A DNA stretch of 64,000 bases, from positions 1,116,001 through 1,180,000 of the forward strand of contig JADQAZ010000002.1 in NCBI GenBank assembly GCA_018524345.1. Reading direction: 5' to 3'. The notes under the pieces are model-generated. The model did no database searches, had not been told where the DNA came from, and saw only the letters and a list, made by a program, of their open reading frames with translations. The stretch is from Harenicola maris. Its GTDB lineage: Bacteria > Pseudomonadota > Alphaproteobacteria > Rhodobacterales > Rhodobacteraceae. This document shows positions 45,208 to 54,489 of the stretch, piece by piece; the stretch's first letter is position 1; each line of letters starts with the position of its first letter. A program made the position numbers and the translations under genes.

Positions 45208-47586
45208 TCAGTCGATCCGATGCTTGCTCATTTCCCAGAAGTACTGGTTTGGAGACTGCGGGTCGGGAGCCTCCATGAAACTGATCGCATACCGCACTTC
45301 CTGATCAACCTCGAACGAAGTCACCTCATATGCACGGCGGGCAGTCTCGCGAAAAGCGGTGACGATTCCGCGCGCATGATTGTAGCTCCCATCATCGCGA
45401 TTGTAGCCCCAGCCGTCCAACAGGAGAGGCTTGCCGTCATCCGCCACGTTCAATTCGTCCTTAATGCTAAACACTGGAATTCCCTTACGTCCTCGTATCT
45501 CAGCAGTGCCGCCAGCTCGGAACAAGGTTCGATCGTCATGGGTCGATGCAAGGTGCTGAATGAACATCTCAACCCCATTGTCGCCACCGGTCGCTCCATA
45601 TGAGCGGAGACGCGCTTCATTTTCTAAGAACCCTCGGATTTCTGCGTCGCGAAGGATTCCCCCCATGACCCGACTCCATGCCTCGAAGCTCGCCTTTGGC
45701 CTCCCGGTCCACGGCTTCATCCCCTTGGCGATCCAGTTCTGGACCAATGTCAGGATCGCCCAGACCAGCTTGGGCCGGTTTTCCTGCGTCCAATCTTCCA
45801 GATCAGGATGACGAAAGCCCGTCCTGTTTTCAGGGTTCGGCGTCTTCGCGTCGAGTTCAATCATGACCATTCGGCGAAGGATTTCGCTAGTTCCCTTGAT
45901 GTTGTTTGCGGCGGCGACCCATGTATGGCGAACGTCTGCCTCAACCATGCGACTGGACCCCAAAAGGCGCGTCCGCACCCTGCCTTCAGACACGTTTGAC
46001 GCGAAAGAACCCAGAGAGATTGCTGCGTTCATGTTGTCGAAGAAGGTGAACTCGGAAGAATGGTTGATATGTGCGCCCATCACCTTGGCGTACTCTTCGT
46101 CTGACGTAGGCATAGGCTCCGCCGCTGCCTTTCTTCCCGTCGCTGCGAGTGTAATAGCGCTTACCAGTCGGCCAGCTCCGGTCCCCGGTGCAGGCTTTGT
46201 CGGAGTGTAAACAGGAGTTGGGCCAGCGATTAGCTCGCGAACGGAGCGTTCAATACACATACAAACTGCATGAGCAATAGAAGGCATTGGCTGGCTGCCG
46301 GGCTCGTTGTGCAAACCGCGATTCATGCGTTCGTGGCGGTCGATAATTCCTTCAAAGGGAAAATCGCCCATCATTTCTTCAATCAATAGCTGCTTTGCCT
46401 CGTTGACTTCCTCGTGCGAGGGTTCAGCGCTGACGGCTGGCACATCTAACTCACAGTCAAGGAACGTCTCGGATAACTTGTCATAGCCAGCAGTGTCGAC
46501 CCGACGTCCGTTAGAAGCAAAGAAGGGCGAAGACTTCACCTCAGCGAGGACGGCATATTCCTTGTCCAGCCGATTGTAGTTGTGCCTCACAATCTGCTTA
46601 GGGGCGAATTCAATCCTCTTGTCATCCTCGCCCTTCCTGCGAAGCCACTGCGTATTCGAGTCGAGAATTGTGCCGAATTGCGCCTCATTGAGCATCCTGC
46701 GACTACCTTCGTGCAGATCACATACATCGCCCTTGAACACATAGATTACAGGATCACCATTCGCATCGACCGCGTCGCCAAGCCGATCCTGAGCAAATTC
46801 AGCCATTTCATGGTCAGACCACTCGTTCACCACAGGGATTGTATCCGCTCCGCGCTTTGGGCGGTTTGCAGAGGCCTGTTCGGCTACAATTCGATTAACA
46901 ACTTTTCGCGCATCGCGCCTCCCTAAGTGAACGTGATTGCTCTCAACAAAGCGATCCACAAGGTAGTTCAGTGCTTGAAGGTCGGTTTTGAAGTTGATCG
47001 ACCGACACAGGCGGCGGATGAGGGCGTCAAGTTGCAGAGAGTCGACGTACGCCTTGACTCCAGCAAGGGCTTTGTCGATCTGTGCGAAGGCCGTCGGTTT
47101 CTTAACCTTGTCTCGTGGCTGCTTTGATTTCTCTTCAGCCACTCGTTGACGATCATAGACCTCCAACTTCTGCTGGAAAAGGATGCAGCGTGCATCGCGG
47201 TATGCGAATGCCAAAGTTCTGTCGCCCGTAGGCCAATCGGAAAACCTTTGTTCTACAAAGTCGATCAGGATCGCGGCTTGCTTCTTGGTCGGTTGCCAGT
47301 TTTGACAGGTCAGATCGACGTGCAACCCATGTTTTGAAAAGAGTTCATGGGCGGTGAGACATGCCGCAGCAAGCTCCCAGTCTGATCGAGGATCGCTGGA
47401 GGGCGCTTGCAAGAGTTCTTTTAAGTACGCCCATTCATCTTCTGCCATCCCGCTGAAGTCAAAAGTTGAGCTGAGGTACACGGGTACTAATGCGGGACAC
47501 TCGCCCGTGTCATATTCGAAGATGCGTTGCTCTTCGATCTCAGCGAAAATTTCGTCGAGGCTAGTCTTTTTCTGGTCTAATGCCAT
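45208..47586 (-). CDS. Large replication-type AAA ATPase/primase-helicase-like protein
   Basis: A 792-residue protein. The N-terminal 420 residues are without a named domain. The C-terminal half is AAA-like: PAPGTGAGRLVSAIT near residue 462 in place of a Walker A (Lys and Ser/Thr are replaced by Arg and Leu), FTFFDNM near 517 as Walker B, and WVAAANNIKGTSEILRRM near 550 as sensor region. This resembles D5/DUF927-type helicases of mobile elements. The start has AAGGAG 7 bp upstream, inside a hairpin (47590-47637). It probably replicates island B. Confidence 0.65.
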   Translation of the reverse strand: MALDQKKTSLDEIFAEIEEQRIFEYDTGECPALVPVYLSSTFDFSGMAEDEWAYLKELLQAPSSDPRSDWELAAACLTAHELFSKHGLHVDLTCQNWQPTKKQAAILIDFVEQRFSDWPTGDRTLAFAYRDARCILFQQKLEVYDRQRVAEEKSKQPRDKVKKPTAFAQIDKALAGVKAYVDSLQLDALIRRLCRSINFKTDLQALNYLVDRFVESNHVHLGRRDARKVVNRIVAEQASANRPKRGADTIPVVNEWSDHEMAEFAQDRLGDAVDANGDPVIYVFKGDVCDLHEGSRRMLNEAQFGTILDSNTQWLRRKGEDDKRIEFAPKQIVRHNYNRLDKEYAVLAEVKSSPFFASNGRRVDTAGYDKLSETFLDCELDVPAVSAEPSHEEVNEAKQLLIEEMMGDFPFEGIIDRHERMNRGLHNEPGSQPMPSIAHAVCMCIERSVRELIAGPTPVYTPTKPAPGTGAGRLVSAITLAATGRKAAAEPMPTSDEEYAKVMGAHINHSSEFTFFDNMNAAISLGSFASNVSEGRVRTRLLGSSRMVEADVRHTWVAAANNIKGTSEILRRMVMIELDAKTPNPENRTGFRHPDLEDWTQENRPKLVWAILTLVQNWIAKGMKPWTGRPKASFEAWSRVMGGILRDAEIRGFLENEARLRSYGATGGDNGVEMFIQHLASTHDDRTLFRAGGTAEIRGRKGIPVFSIKDELNVADDGKPLLLDGWGYNRDDGSYNHARGIVTAFRETARRAYEVTSFEVDQEVRYAISFMEAPDPQSPNQYFWEMSKHRID

Positions 47587-47589
47587 GAT

Positions 47590-47637
47590 AGGTCTCCTTT
47601 CTATGCGGAGACCTCGAAACTTACAGGAAAGGTCTCC
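47590..47637 (-). promoter_or_regulatory. RBS-sequestering hairpin with competing upstream arm
   Basis: On the minus strand AGGTCTCC (plus 47607-47614) can pair perfectly over 8 bp with GGAGACCT just before the start codon (plus 47590-47597), which contains the ribosome binding site. An identical GGAGACCT lies upstream (plus 47630-47637) and can pair with the same AGGTCTCC. The two stems exclude each other, so one frees the start and the other hides it. Confidence 0.6.
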
Positions 47638-47914
47638 AACGATTTTGAACTGACTGCGTCATGTGACGTCTCCTGAATTCGCTCATTAAGTGTTGTACCG
47701 GAGCGTTCGGCGGTTTCGATATCTGACAAATAGAGTCGGATTTTTCGCAGAGCAATGTTAATTTAGTGAACACAGCGTTTCCAAACTTCAAACGGATAGC
47801 GCAAGACAGAACGACTGCAACTTTCTGAGGGTTGCAGTTGCATAGGCCGACAGCCGCTGTAGGGGGTAAATTTCGCTACATGCCCCTCCTTGTGGGTCCC
47901 TTCGCCTTCAAGAG
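47638..47914. other. Intergenic region between the primase-like gene and integrase B
   Basis: No gene is seen. The region is AT-richer and holds a further GTCTCC (47669-47674) and T-rich stretches near 47730-47765 that could be the promoter of the minus-strand ATPase gene. No terminator for it is evident. Confidence 0.35.
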
Positions 47915-49264
47915 TTAATCGGGTAAGTCGTCAGCCAAATCATCCGGGGAGATATCTTCACGATACCATTTGTCTAAGTCGTATGCAGGCAAGCCAGCTT
48001 CTACTTTGCTATGGGCTTCTTCATCCAAGGATTCCAAAAAGCGAAGGTAGCGGTCGGTGTCTTTGTCCTGTTGGACATTGATACTCTTGATGACCGCGTC
48101 TTGCGTTACAAAATCCGCCCATTCCTGCATGATCGCGCGGCGCTGTTCCAAGAGATCACTTCTGAAGTAAGCAGCGGTGACTTCTTTCTTAGTTTGGTGT
48201 GCAAGCGCCAGTTCAGAGAGCTCTTGGTCCGCGCGATTGGTCTCCCGAAGAAAGTCTGTCACGGTTGAGCGGATGCCGTGGCCCGTTGTGTCGATGTTCT
48301 GCTTGTTGAAATATTGGAGGAACGCATTTTCCGAAAGAACACCCTTCCTGTTCTTGGGCACAGGGAATACGTATCCCGATGCATCCCGCCACTGTTCGGC
48401 CTGTTTCAGCAGGGTAACCGCCTGATTCTGTAAGGGGACTCGGAATGGTTGACCTGTTTTCGTATCCTCTTCCGCGAGCGCCCAAATCGCCTGACGGCGA
48501 TTGACCTGATCCCAGCGCATGAAACGAATGTTGGATGTTCTGACAACGGTTAACACCATCAGCTTCAACGCAGTGTGGGTCATGGAATCGGTTAGCGCTG
48601 CATAGACAGGGGGCCATTTTTTCCAGTGCAGCGCGCGGGCAGACACGCGCTTGTGCTTTCCTTGCGGACCAAGCTTTCTTATGGCGTCTTCTATGATCTG
48701 GAGATCGAACGGTTCATCTGCCCTTGCGTATTCCATTGCCATGCGGAACCGATTGAAAGCCTTGCGAGCGGTGTCTTTCTTTAAGGTCCAAATCGGTTCG
48801 AATGCCGCTACGATCTTGTCGATGGTTAAGGTCTCGACGGTCTCGTCTCCTAGGTGCGGTAGAACATGATGTTTAACCGGCGACCACCATCGTCCAGCCT
48901 CACCCTCGCCCTTGAGTGAGCGCTTATGGGTCTTGAAGAACTCTTCGAAGATGCACGCTACCGTTCGGTAGATTCGCGCCCTACCGGCCCTCTCTGCGTC
49001 TCTGACGGCTCTGGGGTCTTTCCCCATACTCTTCACCCGTTGCCAGTATTTGTGCTGCTCCCTCGCGTCAGCGAGCGACACGGTTGGATAGGGGCCCAAG
49101 CCCATTTTGGTTGTGCGCTTATTGATCTGATACCTGTAGTGGAATGAAGCAGCACCTGTCGCTGTGCTGACGAAGTACAGGCCGCCCCCATCATGCAGGG
49201 TGACATCCCTGTTCATCGCGGCACGCAGTGCGTTGTCTTTCAATTTGTGCAGGGAGCGGGTCAA
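47915..49264 (-). CDS. P4-type tyrosine integrase of island B
   Basis: A 449-residue integrase with a DUF4102-like N-terminus (KLKDNALRAAMNRDVTLHDG ... TKMGLGPYPTVSLADARE). Catalytic parts are Arg in TVVRTSNIRFMRW, TGHGIRSTVTDFLRE (H-x-x-R), AHQTKKEV and a Tyr in TAAYFRSDLLEQRR. It is distinct from the island A integrase. Its start lies 105 bp from the right 19-bp attachment repeat, the classic position for an element integrase. Confidence 0.9.
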   Translation of the reverse strand: MTRSLHKLKDNALRAAMNRDVTLHDGGGLYFVSTATGAASFHYRYQINKRTTKMGLGPYPTVSLADAREQHKYWQRVKSMGKDPRAVRDAERAGRARIYRTVACIFEEFFKTHKRSLKGEGEAGRWWSPVKHHVLPHLGDETVETLTIDKIVAAFEPIWTLKKDTARKAFNRFRMAMEYARADEPFDLQIIEDAIRKLGPQGKHKRVSARALHWKKWPPVYAALTDSMTHTALKLMVLTVVRTSNIRFMRWDQVNRRQAIWALAEEDTKTGQPFRVPLQNQAVTLLKQAEQWRDASGYVFPVPKNRKGVLSENAFLQYFNKQNIDTTGHGIRSTVTDFLRETNRADQELSELALAHQTKKEVTAAYFRSDLLEQRRAIMQEWADFVTQDAVIKSINVQQDKDTDRYLRFLESLDEEAHSKVEAGLPAYDLDKWYREDISPDDLADDLPD

Positions 49265-49369
49265 ACGGGCCTATCCTATGGACATCTCTATGTATGGTTC
49301 TCCGTCTGTGATCGCGCATTTGTGCTATTAAGTCACTGATAAAAATAAGGTAAAAGTATGGCAGTGGTG

Positions 49370-49388
49370 CCGCCCCCGGGCACCATTT
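49370..49388 (+). repeat. Right attachment site of island B (tRNA-Phe 3' end, 19 bp)
   Basis: CCGCCCCCGGGCACCATTT matches 20870-20888 exactly, including bases past the CCA. The match to the middle site (35415-35461) is 17 bp. It is the original chromosomal side of the insertion, with divergence or crossover further upstream. Confidence 0.8.
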
Positions 49389-49927
49389 ATCCCTAGCGGA
49401 TATACTCAACTCTTCCTCGAGAATAAGCATCGCAGGGTTTTGGGCGTGGCAGAGCTCTGTGTTGCTCCGGCATTTTTTAAGCGAGTTGCTACTGTGAGTG
49501 ATTTTTGCGGCTTGGAGCCTTCTGTGTGGCCTGCACGGAAAAGGGAGCGTTTTCTTTGGATGGTCTTTCATCTGGGTGGCGGCGTCGGCAGGGGTGTTTG
49601 CGATCAGGTTGTTGTCATTGTCAGTTTAGCGGTCGCCGAATTTGAATTCGGCAGCGGTGGGCGCGGCGTTGGGGGTGGCTGCGTGGGAAAGTGCCTGTTG
49701 TGGGGCGGTGGCTAAAGCGGAAATGCGCGGCGATTGTTATTGATTCGTTATTTCATGAAGTAATTTATGACGGGAGATTCTGAAGCAAGTTCTTCTGAGG
49801 TGTCGAGGCCTTGCGAGATGTGCGTCAGGATGCGTTTTGTGCCTTAAATTATGGAAAATTTCCTAGTTTTATGCTCGGCGCAGGATGTGCAGCTTGAGGG
49901 CGTAGTTTATCATTTTAATGATTCATG
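49389..49927. other. Gene-free region between island B and the pst locus
   Basis: A reading frame of about 90 codons at 49440-49715 is Gly/Val-rich with no ribosome binding site and looks non-coding. The part 49720-49925 is AT-rich and is probably the pstS promoter region. Confidence 0.4.
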
Positions 49928-49945
49928 ATTTCATAAACTTGTTAC
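49928..49945 (+). promoter_or_regulatory. Possible PHO box upstream of pstS
   Basis: ATTTCATAAACTTGTTAC resembles the PhoB-binding consensus CTTTCATAAAACTGTCAC, with two 7-base half sites 11 bp apart and about four mismatches. It lies 57 bp before the pstS start. A weak match that needs binding data. Confidence 0.4.
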
Positions 49946-50001
49946 AAACCCCTCGTAAACGAGCGGCGAGCTTCCAAACACCGACAGGAGGATATCTGCT
50001 C

Positions 50002-50973
50002 ATGCGTACCCTAACCCTCACCGCCATTGCGCTCGTTTTGCCCGCCTTTGCTTTTGCTCAGGACGCCGTTCAGGTTGACGGCTCGTCGACCGTCTTCCCC
50101 GTCTCCGAGGCCTTTGCCGAGGAATATCAGATTGCGACGGGCAATCGCGTTGTGGTTGGCGTGTCCGGCACTGGCGGCGGTTTCAAGAAGTTCTGCCGCG
50201 GCGAGACCAGCTTTTCCGGCGCGTCGCGTCCGATCAAAACCGAAGAGGCCGAGCTTTGCGCCGAGAACGGCATCGAGTTTCTTGAGATGCCCGTTGCGAT
50301 GGACGCGCTTGCCGTCATCGTAAACCCTGACAACCCGCTGACCTGCATGAGCGTTGAAGAGCTCAAGACAGCCTATGAGACCGAAGCCCAAGGCAAGATC
50401 GATAACTGGAACCAGCTGAACCCGGAATACCCCGATCAGACGCTGACCCTGTTCGGGGCCGGGACAGACTCGGGCACCTATGACTACTTCACCTTTGCTG
50501 TCATCGGTGAAGAGGGGGCGTCGCGCGGCGATTTTACGGCAACCGAAGATGACAATATCACCATTCAGGGTGTCTCGACGGACCCCGACGCCATCGGCTT
50601 TCTCGGGCTCGCCTATGTCGAGGAAAACCGTGGCCGGGTGAAGCCGCTGGAGATTTCTTATGACGGCGGCGAATGTGTTGAGCCCTCGACCGAGAACGCG
50701 GCTTCTGGCACCTACCAGCCGCTGACACGTCCGCTGTTCATGTATGTGAACAAGGCGCATCTCGACGAGATGCCGAATGTCGAGGATTTCGCCAAGTTCT
50801 TCTTTGATCCGGCCCATGCCATCGATCTGGTGGCCTCGACAGGCTACCTCGCGCTGCCCGAAGCGGCCTTTGTTGCCGCCGAGGAAAAGCTTGCTGCGCG
50901 CAAGACCGGCTCTTTCTTTGACGGTGGATCCAAAGTCGGCGTCACACCCGCCGATCTTTTGGCTGCCAACTAA
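50002..50973 (+). CDS. pstS: Phosphate ABC transporter substrate-binding protein PstS
   Basis: A 323-residue periplasmic phosphate-binding protein with a signal peptide ([20 protein letters not shown]). The phosphate-contact segments [18 protein letters not shown] and [26 protein letters not shown] are seen in parts, and [16 protein letters not shown] near residue 152. AGGAGGA precedes the ATG at 50002; earlier in-frame starts lie inside the promoter. It delivers phosphate to PstCA. Expression is likely induced by phosphate starvation. Confidence 0.96.
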   Translation: MRTLTLTAIALVLPAFAFAQDAVQVDGSSTVFPVSEAFAEEYQIATGNRVVVGVSGTGGGFKKFCRGETSFSGASRPIKTEEAELCAENGIEFLEMPVAMDALAVIVNPDNPLTCMSVEELKTAYETEAQGKIDNWNQLNPEYPDQTLTLFGAGTDSGTYDYFTFAVIGEEGASRGDFTATEDDNITIQGVSTDPDAIGFLGLAYVEENRGRVKPLEISYDGGECVEPSTENAASGTYQPLTRPLFMYVNKAHLDEMPNVEDFAKFFFDPAHAIDLVASTGYLALPEAAFVAAEEKLAARKTGSFFDGGSKVGVTPADLLAAN

Positions 50974-50990
50974 TCAGGTTGCTCCTGATC

Positions 50991-51023
50991 GCGGCGGGCC
51001 TTCGGGCCTGCCGCACCTTTTTT
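50991..51023 (+). terminator. Hairpin with T-run between pstS and pstC (attenuator)
   Basis: GCGGCGGGCC-TTCG-GGCCTGCCGC forms a strong stem-loop followed by ACCTTTTTTT. It would stop most transcripts after pstS and let some read through, which fits the usual excess of binding protein over permease. Confidence 0.7.
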
Positions 51024-51041
51024 GACCGAAAGAGGGTGCCA

Positions 51042-51974
51042 GTGTCTCAATCTTCTATTCCAAGTTCTGCCGAGCTGATCCAGAGCGGTTTCGTCAGGCG
51101 CCGCAGGGTGATCGCGCGTTTCATGCAGGTCTTTTTGTTCCTCTGCGCGGCGCTGTCCGTTTTTATCACCACCGCCATCGTTTTTGTTCTGATCCGCGAT
51201 TCATGGGAGTTCTTTGCGAATATCCCGCTGGGTGATTTCCTGTTCGGCACCATGTGGACGCCGGTCTTTGCCGATCCGCAGTTCGGGGTGCTTCCGCTTC
51301 TTGCTGCGACGCTTCAGACCGCCGGATTGGCGATGGCGATTGCGGTGCCATTTGGGCTGATCATGGCGATTTACCTGAGCGAATATGCCAGACCCGCCGT
51401 GCGCGAGACGATCAAGCCCGCGCTTGAGATGTTGGAAGCGGTTCCGACCGTGGTTTATGGCTATTTCGCGCTGCTGGTGATGACGCCCTTTCTGCAACAG
51501 ATCGTTCCGGGGCTGAAGGGCATCAACCTTCTGGTGCCGGGTATCATCCTTGGCATCATGATCCTGCCCTATGTTGTGTCCGTCAGCGAAGATGCGATGC
51601 GCGCTGTGCCCAACAGCCTGCGTGAGGGCGGATACGGGCTTGGCATGGCCAAGTGGCAGGTGGCCACCCGGATCGTCATTCCCGGCGCATTCTCCGGCAT
51701 TACGGCGGCCTTTATCCTTGGCATGTCGCGTGCGGTTGGCGAGACGATGGTTCTGGCTGTGGCGGCGGGGCAGAACCCCAACCTGACGTGGGATCCGCGC
51801 GAAGGGGCCGCCACCATTACGGCCTATATCGTGCAGATGAGCCTTGGCGATGTGGCCCATGGATCGATCGCCTATCAGTCGATCTTTGCGGTTGGCCTGC
51901 TGCTTTTCGTTATCACGCTGCTCTTCAACATCATCGGCTTTTACCTGCGCCGAAAATTCCGCGAGGCGTATTGA
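51042..51974 (+). CDS. pstC: Phosphate ABC transporter permease PstC
   Basis: An inner-membrane permease of about 310 residues with six predicted membrane helices. The EAA loop for the ATPase contact is visible as MRAVPNSLREGGYGLGMAKW. The GTG at 51042 follows AGAGGG by about 5-7 bp; the upstream part of the frame lies in the terminator hairpin. It forms the channel with PstA. The stop precedes pstA by 1 bp. Confidence 0.93.
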   Translation: MSQSSIPSSAELIQSGFVRRRRVIARFMQVFLFLCAALSVFITTAIVFVLIRDSWEFFANIPLGDFLFGTMWTPVFADPQFGVLPLLAATLQTAGLAMAIAVPFGLIMAIYLSEYARPAVRETIKPALEMLEAVPTVVYGYFALLVMTPFLQQIVPGLKGINLLVPGIILGIMILPYVVSVSEDAMRAVPNSLREGGYGLGMAKWQVATRIVIPGAFSGITAAFILGMSRAVGETMVLAVAAGQNPNLTWDPREGAATITAYIVQMSLGDVAHGSIAYQSIFAVGLLLFVITLLFNIIGFYLRRKFREAY

Positions 51975-51975
51975 G

Positions 51976-52929
51976 ATGACCATGGCCACCGAAGGCAGCC
52001 TTGGCGCTGCTGTGCAAACCGATCAGACCGCCTTTGATGCTGTTCGCAGGGCCAAGCAGAAAGACATTGTTTTTGCCACCGGCGGGCTGATCGTCATGGC
52101 GATTGCCATGACCCTGCTGCTGACCTTGATCGGCGATCTTGTCATTCGCGGCGCGGCCCGCATCGATTACGGCTTTCTTACAAGCTATCCCTCCCGGTTG
52201 CCCGAAAGGGCCGGTATCCTGTCGGCTTGGGTCGGCTCGCTCTTGGTGATGCTGGTGACGGCATTTCTGGCCATTCCCATTGGCATCGGGGCGGGGCTTT
52301 ACCTTGAGGAATATGCCCGCAAGGGGTGGCTGTCGAATTTCATCGAGATCAACGTGTCGAACCTCGCTGGCGTGCCCTCGATCATTTACGGCCTGCTGGC
52401 ATTGGGCCTGTTTGTATACGGGTTCAGCCTTGGCAAGACGATCCTTGTTGCGGGCATGACGCTGGCTCTTTTGATCCTGCCGATTGTTATCGTGTCCACC
52501 CGAGAGGCGGTGCGTGCCATTCCGCGGATCATCAAGGAGGGCGCCTATGGCCTGGGCGCCGACCAGTGGCAGGTGATGTGGAGTTATATCATCCCCGCTG
52601 CGCGCCCCGGTATCCTGACAGGTGCCATCGTGGGCCTGTCCCGCGCGATTGGCGAGACCGCCCCTATTATCACCATTGGCGCGCTGACCTTCATCGCGTT
52701 TCTGCCCCCCGCGCCTGTGACCCCAGACTTCCCCTTAATCTCTTTCGCTTGGCTGAACGACGGCTTCACCGTGTTGCCCATCCAGATGTTCAACTGGGTG
52801 TCGCGCCCGCAGGAAGGCTTTCACATCGCCGCCGCGGCCACCGGCGTGGTGCTTATCGCGCTGACTTTCACGCTTAACGGCATTGCGATCTGGATCCGCT
52901 ATCGGCTGCGCAAAGGTTACAGGAACTGA
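51976..52929 (+). CDS. pstA: Phosphate ABC transporter permease PstA
   Basis: A 317-residue inner-membrane permease, six membrane helices after a 35-residue cytoplasmic N-terminus. The EAA loop reads VRAIPRIIKEGAYGLGADQW near residue 180. It pairs with PstC. The ATG at 51976 lies 1 bp after the pstC stop. pstB starts 3 bp downstream, so the genes are one operon. Confidence 0.94.
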   Translation: MTMATEGSLGAAVQTDQTAFDAVRRAKQKDIVFATGGLIVMAIAMTLLLTLIGDLVIRGAARIDYGFLTSYPSRLPERAGILSAWVGSLLVMLVTAFLAIPIGIGAGLYLEEYARKGWLSNFIEINVSNLAGVPSIIYGLLALGLFVYGFSLGKTILVAGMTLALLILPIVIVSTREAVRAIPRIIKEGAYGLGADQWQVMWSYIIPAARPGILTGAIVGLSRAIGETAPIITIGALTFIAFLPPAPVTPDFPLISFAWLNDGFTVLPIQMFNWVSRPQEGFHIAAAATGVVLIALTFTLNGIAIWIRYRLRKGYRN

Positions 52930-52932
52930 CCC

Positions 52933-53802
52933 ATGACAGATACAACCATGACACTTGACCAAAAGACCGGCCAACAGGCCGCCGCCGCCCCCAAAGAGGC
53001 CGAGATGCCGCCGGCGATCCGGCCCGCCACCGAGCGTGACCCGCTGCGCGCGCGGATCGAGGATTTCAGCTTTTACTATTCCAACGGGTTTCAGGCGATC
53101 AAACATGTCGACATGCCGATCCTTGATCGCAAGATCACGGCGATCATCGGCCCGTCGGGTTGCGGCAAATCCACGTTGTTGCGCAGCCTGAACCGGATGC
53201 ACGACCTCTATCCGGGCAATCGCTATGAGGGCAAAGTGATCCTTGAGCCGGAGGGCGAGAACCTGATCGGCCCCGATGCCGACCCTGTGCTGGTGCGTCT
53301 GCGGGTGGGGATGGTGTTCCAGAAGCCGAACCCGTTTCCGAAGTCGATCTATGAAAACGTGGCGGCGGGTCTGCGGGTGCGCGGCATCAAGAAGCGTGCG
53401 GTGATCGACGAGGCGGTGGAAAGCGCCCTGCGCCGCGCCGCCATCTGGGACGAGGTGAAGGACAAGCTGCACGGCTCGGCCTATGACCTGTCTGGCGGTC
53501 AGCAACAGCGGCTGTGCATCGCGCGGGGATTGGCCCCGAACCCCGAGATCTTGCTGTTGGACGAGCCGACATCGGCGCTCGATCCGATTGCCACGGCAAA
53601 GGTCGAGGATCTGGTGCAGGAACTGTCAGAGACCGTGACCATCGTGATTGTCACCCACAACATGCAACAGGCCTCGCGGATCTCGCATCGCACGGCGTTT
53701 ATGTATCTGGGCGAGGCGATCGAGTTCGGCGAGACGGCCCAGATTTTCACCAACCCCCGCCATCCCCGCACCGAGAATTACATCACCGGTCGGTACGGAT
53801 AG
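52933..53802 (+). CDS. pstB: Phosphate ABC transporter ATP-binding protein PstB
   Basis: A 289-residue ATPase that powers phosphate import. It shows Walker [10 protein letters not shown] near residue 73, Q-loop [17 protein letters not shown], signature LSGGQQQRL near 190, Walker [14 protein letters not shown] and H-loop [11 protein letters not shown]. The N-terminal extension of about 40 residues (Ala/Pro/Thr-rich) is common in Rhodobacteraceae PstB. phoU starts 6 bp downstream. Confidence 0.97.
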   Translation: MTDTTMTLDQKTGQQAAAAPKEAEMPPAIRPATERDPLRARIEDFSFYYSNGFQAIKHVDMPILDRKITAIIGPSGCGKSTLLRSLNRMHDLYPGNRYEGKVILEPEGENLIGPDADPVLVRLRVGMVFQKPNPFPKSIYENVAAGLRVRGIKKRAVIDEAVESALRRAAIWDEVKDKLHGSAYDLSGGQQQRLCIARGLAPNPEILLLDEPTSALDPIATAKVEDLVQELSETVTIVIVTHNMQQASRISHRTAFMYLGEAIEFGETAQIFTNPRHPRTENYITGRYG

Positions 53803-53808
53803 CGCGCC

Positions 53809-54489
53809 ATGACCTCTCATCCCCACCTATTGAAGTCCTATGATGACGGGCTAGAGGCCCTGCGTCGCGGTTTCCAGCACATGGGCGACATGGCCGCCGG
53901 GAATGTCACCGAAGCGACCGCCGCTTACCTTGCGGGGGACGAGGCGCGGGCCTTGGGCGCGATCAACCGCGATCTTGATATCGACGCCGCCTTTGAACAG
54001 TCGCGGGCCGCCTGTTTCGATGTGCTGCTGCGGTTTCAGCCGGTCGCCCGTGATCTGCGGCTGATCATGGGGATCGAACATGCGCTGGGCAATCTTGAAC
54101 GTGCGGGCGATCATGCCAAGACCATCGCCCGCCACGTGATTTCCGCCACTGATCCGGCCAAGCCGCAAACCGATGGCTGCCAGATCAAGGACATGGCCGA
54201 CCTCGTGGCGCAGACGCTTTCTCTTAGCGTTACGGCATTGGTCACCCAGTCGACGGAACTTGCCAAGCAGGTTCTGGCGAGCGATGCCCGCATCGACGCC
54301 TATAGGGATGCGGTGTTCGATTCCGCCTTGGTGGCCCTGAAGCAAAGCCCTGGACGCGCGCAGGCCCATGTCAACCGCTTGTTCGTCGCCACCGCTCTTG
54401 AACGGACCGGCGATCACGCCACCAATATCGCCGAAGAGGTTCTGTTCGTGTCGCGCGGTGTGCCCCCCGGGGCAACCAGAACCGGATGA
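53809..54489 (+). CDS. phoU: Phosphate signalling complex protein PhoU
   Basis: A 226-residue helical protein with two PhoU repeats; family motifs include RDLRLIMGIEHALGNLERAGDHAKTIARH in parts and ALERTGDHATNIAEEVLFV near the C-terminus. PhoU links PstSCAB state to the PhoR/PhoB system and blocks signalling in high phosphate. The stop overlaps the start of the phoB-like gene (ATGA). No phoR is seen in the window. Confidence 0.95.
   Translation: MTSHPHLLKSYDDGLEALRRGFQHMGDMAAGNVTEATAAYLAGDEARALGAINRDLDIDAAFEQSRAACFDVLLRFQPVARDLRLIMGIEHALGNLERAGDHAKTIARHVISATDPAKPQTDGCQIKDMADLVAQTLSLSVTALVTQSTELAKQVLASDARIDAYRDAVFDSALVALKQSPGRAQAHVNRLFVATALERTGDHATNIAEEVLFVSRGVPPGATRTG

Larger units (their letters stand above)
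35461..49388. mobile_element. Island B in tRNA-Phe (type ISP-like R-M with ATPase and HNH nuclease)
   Basis: This 13.9-kb segment runs from the middle tRNA-Phe repeat to a 19-bp repeat at 49370-49388. It ends with its own P4-type integrase (47915-49264) next to the right repeat. Cargo includes a three-gene restriction-type operon, a serine recombinase, an IS66 relic, and a large replication-type ATPase. The order suggests island B entered tRNA-Phe first and island A later, or the reverse by a tandem insertion at the middle site. Confidence 0.8.

Noticed and set aside
49440..49715. Frame of about 91 codons upstream of pstS
   Set aside because: Gly/Val-rich, no ribosome binding site, no family features; probably non-coding.
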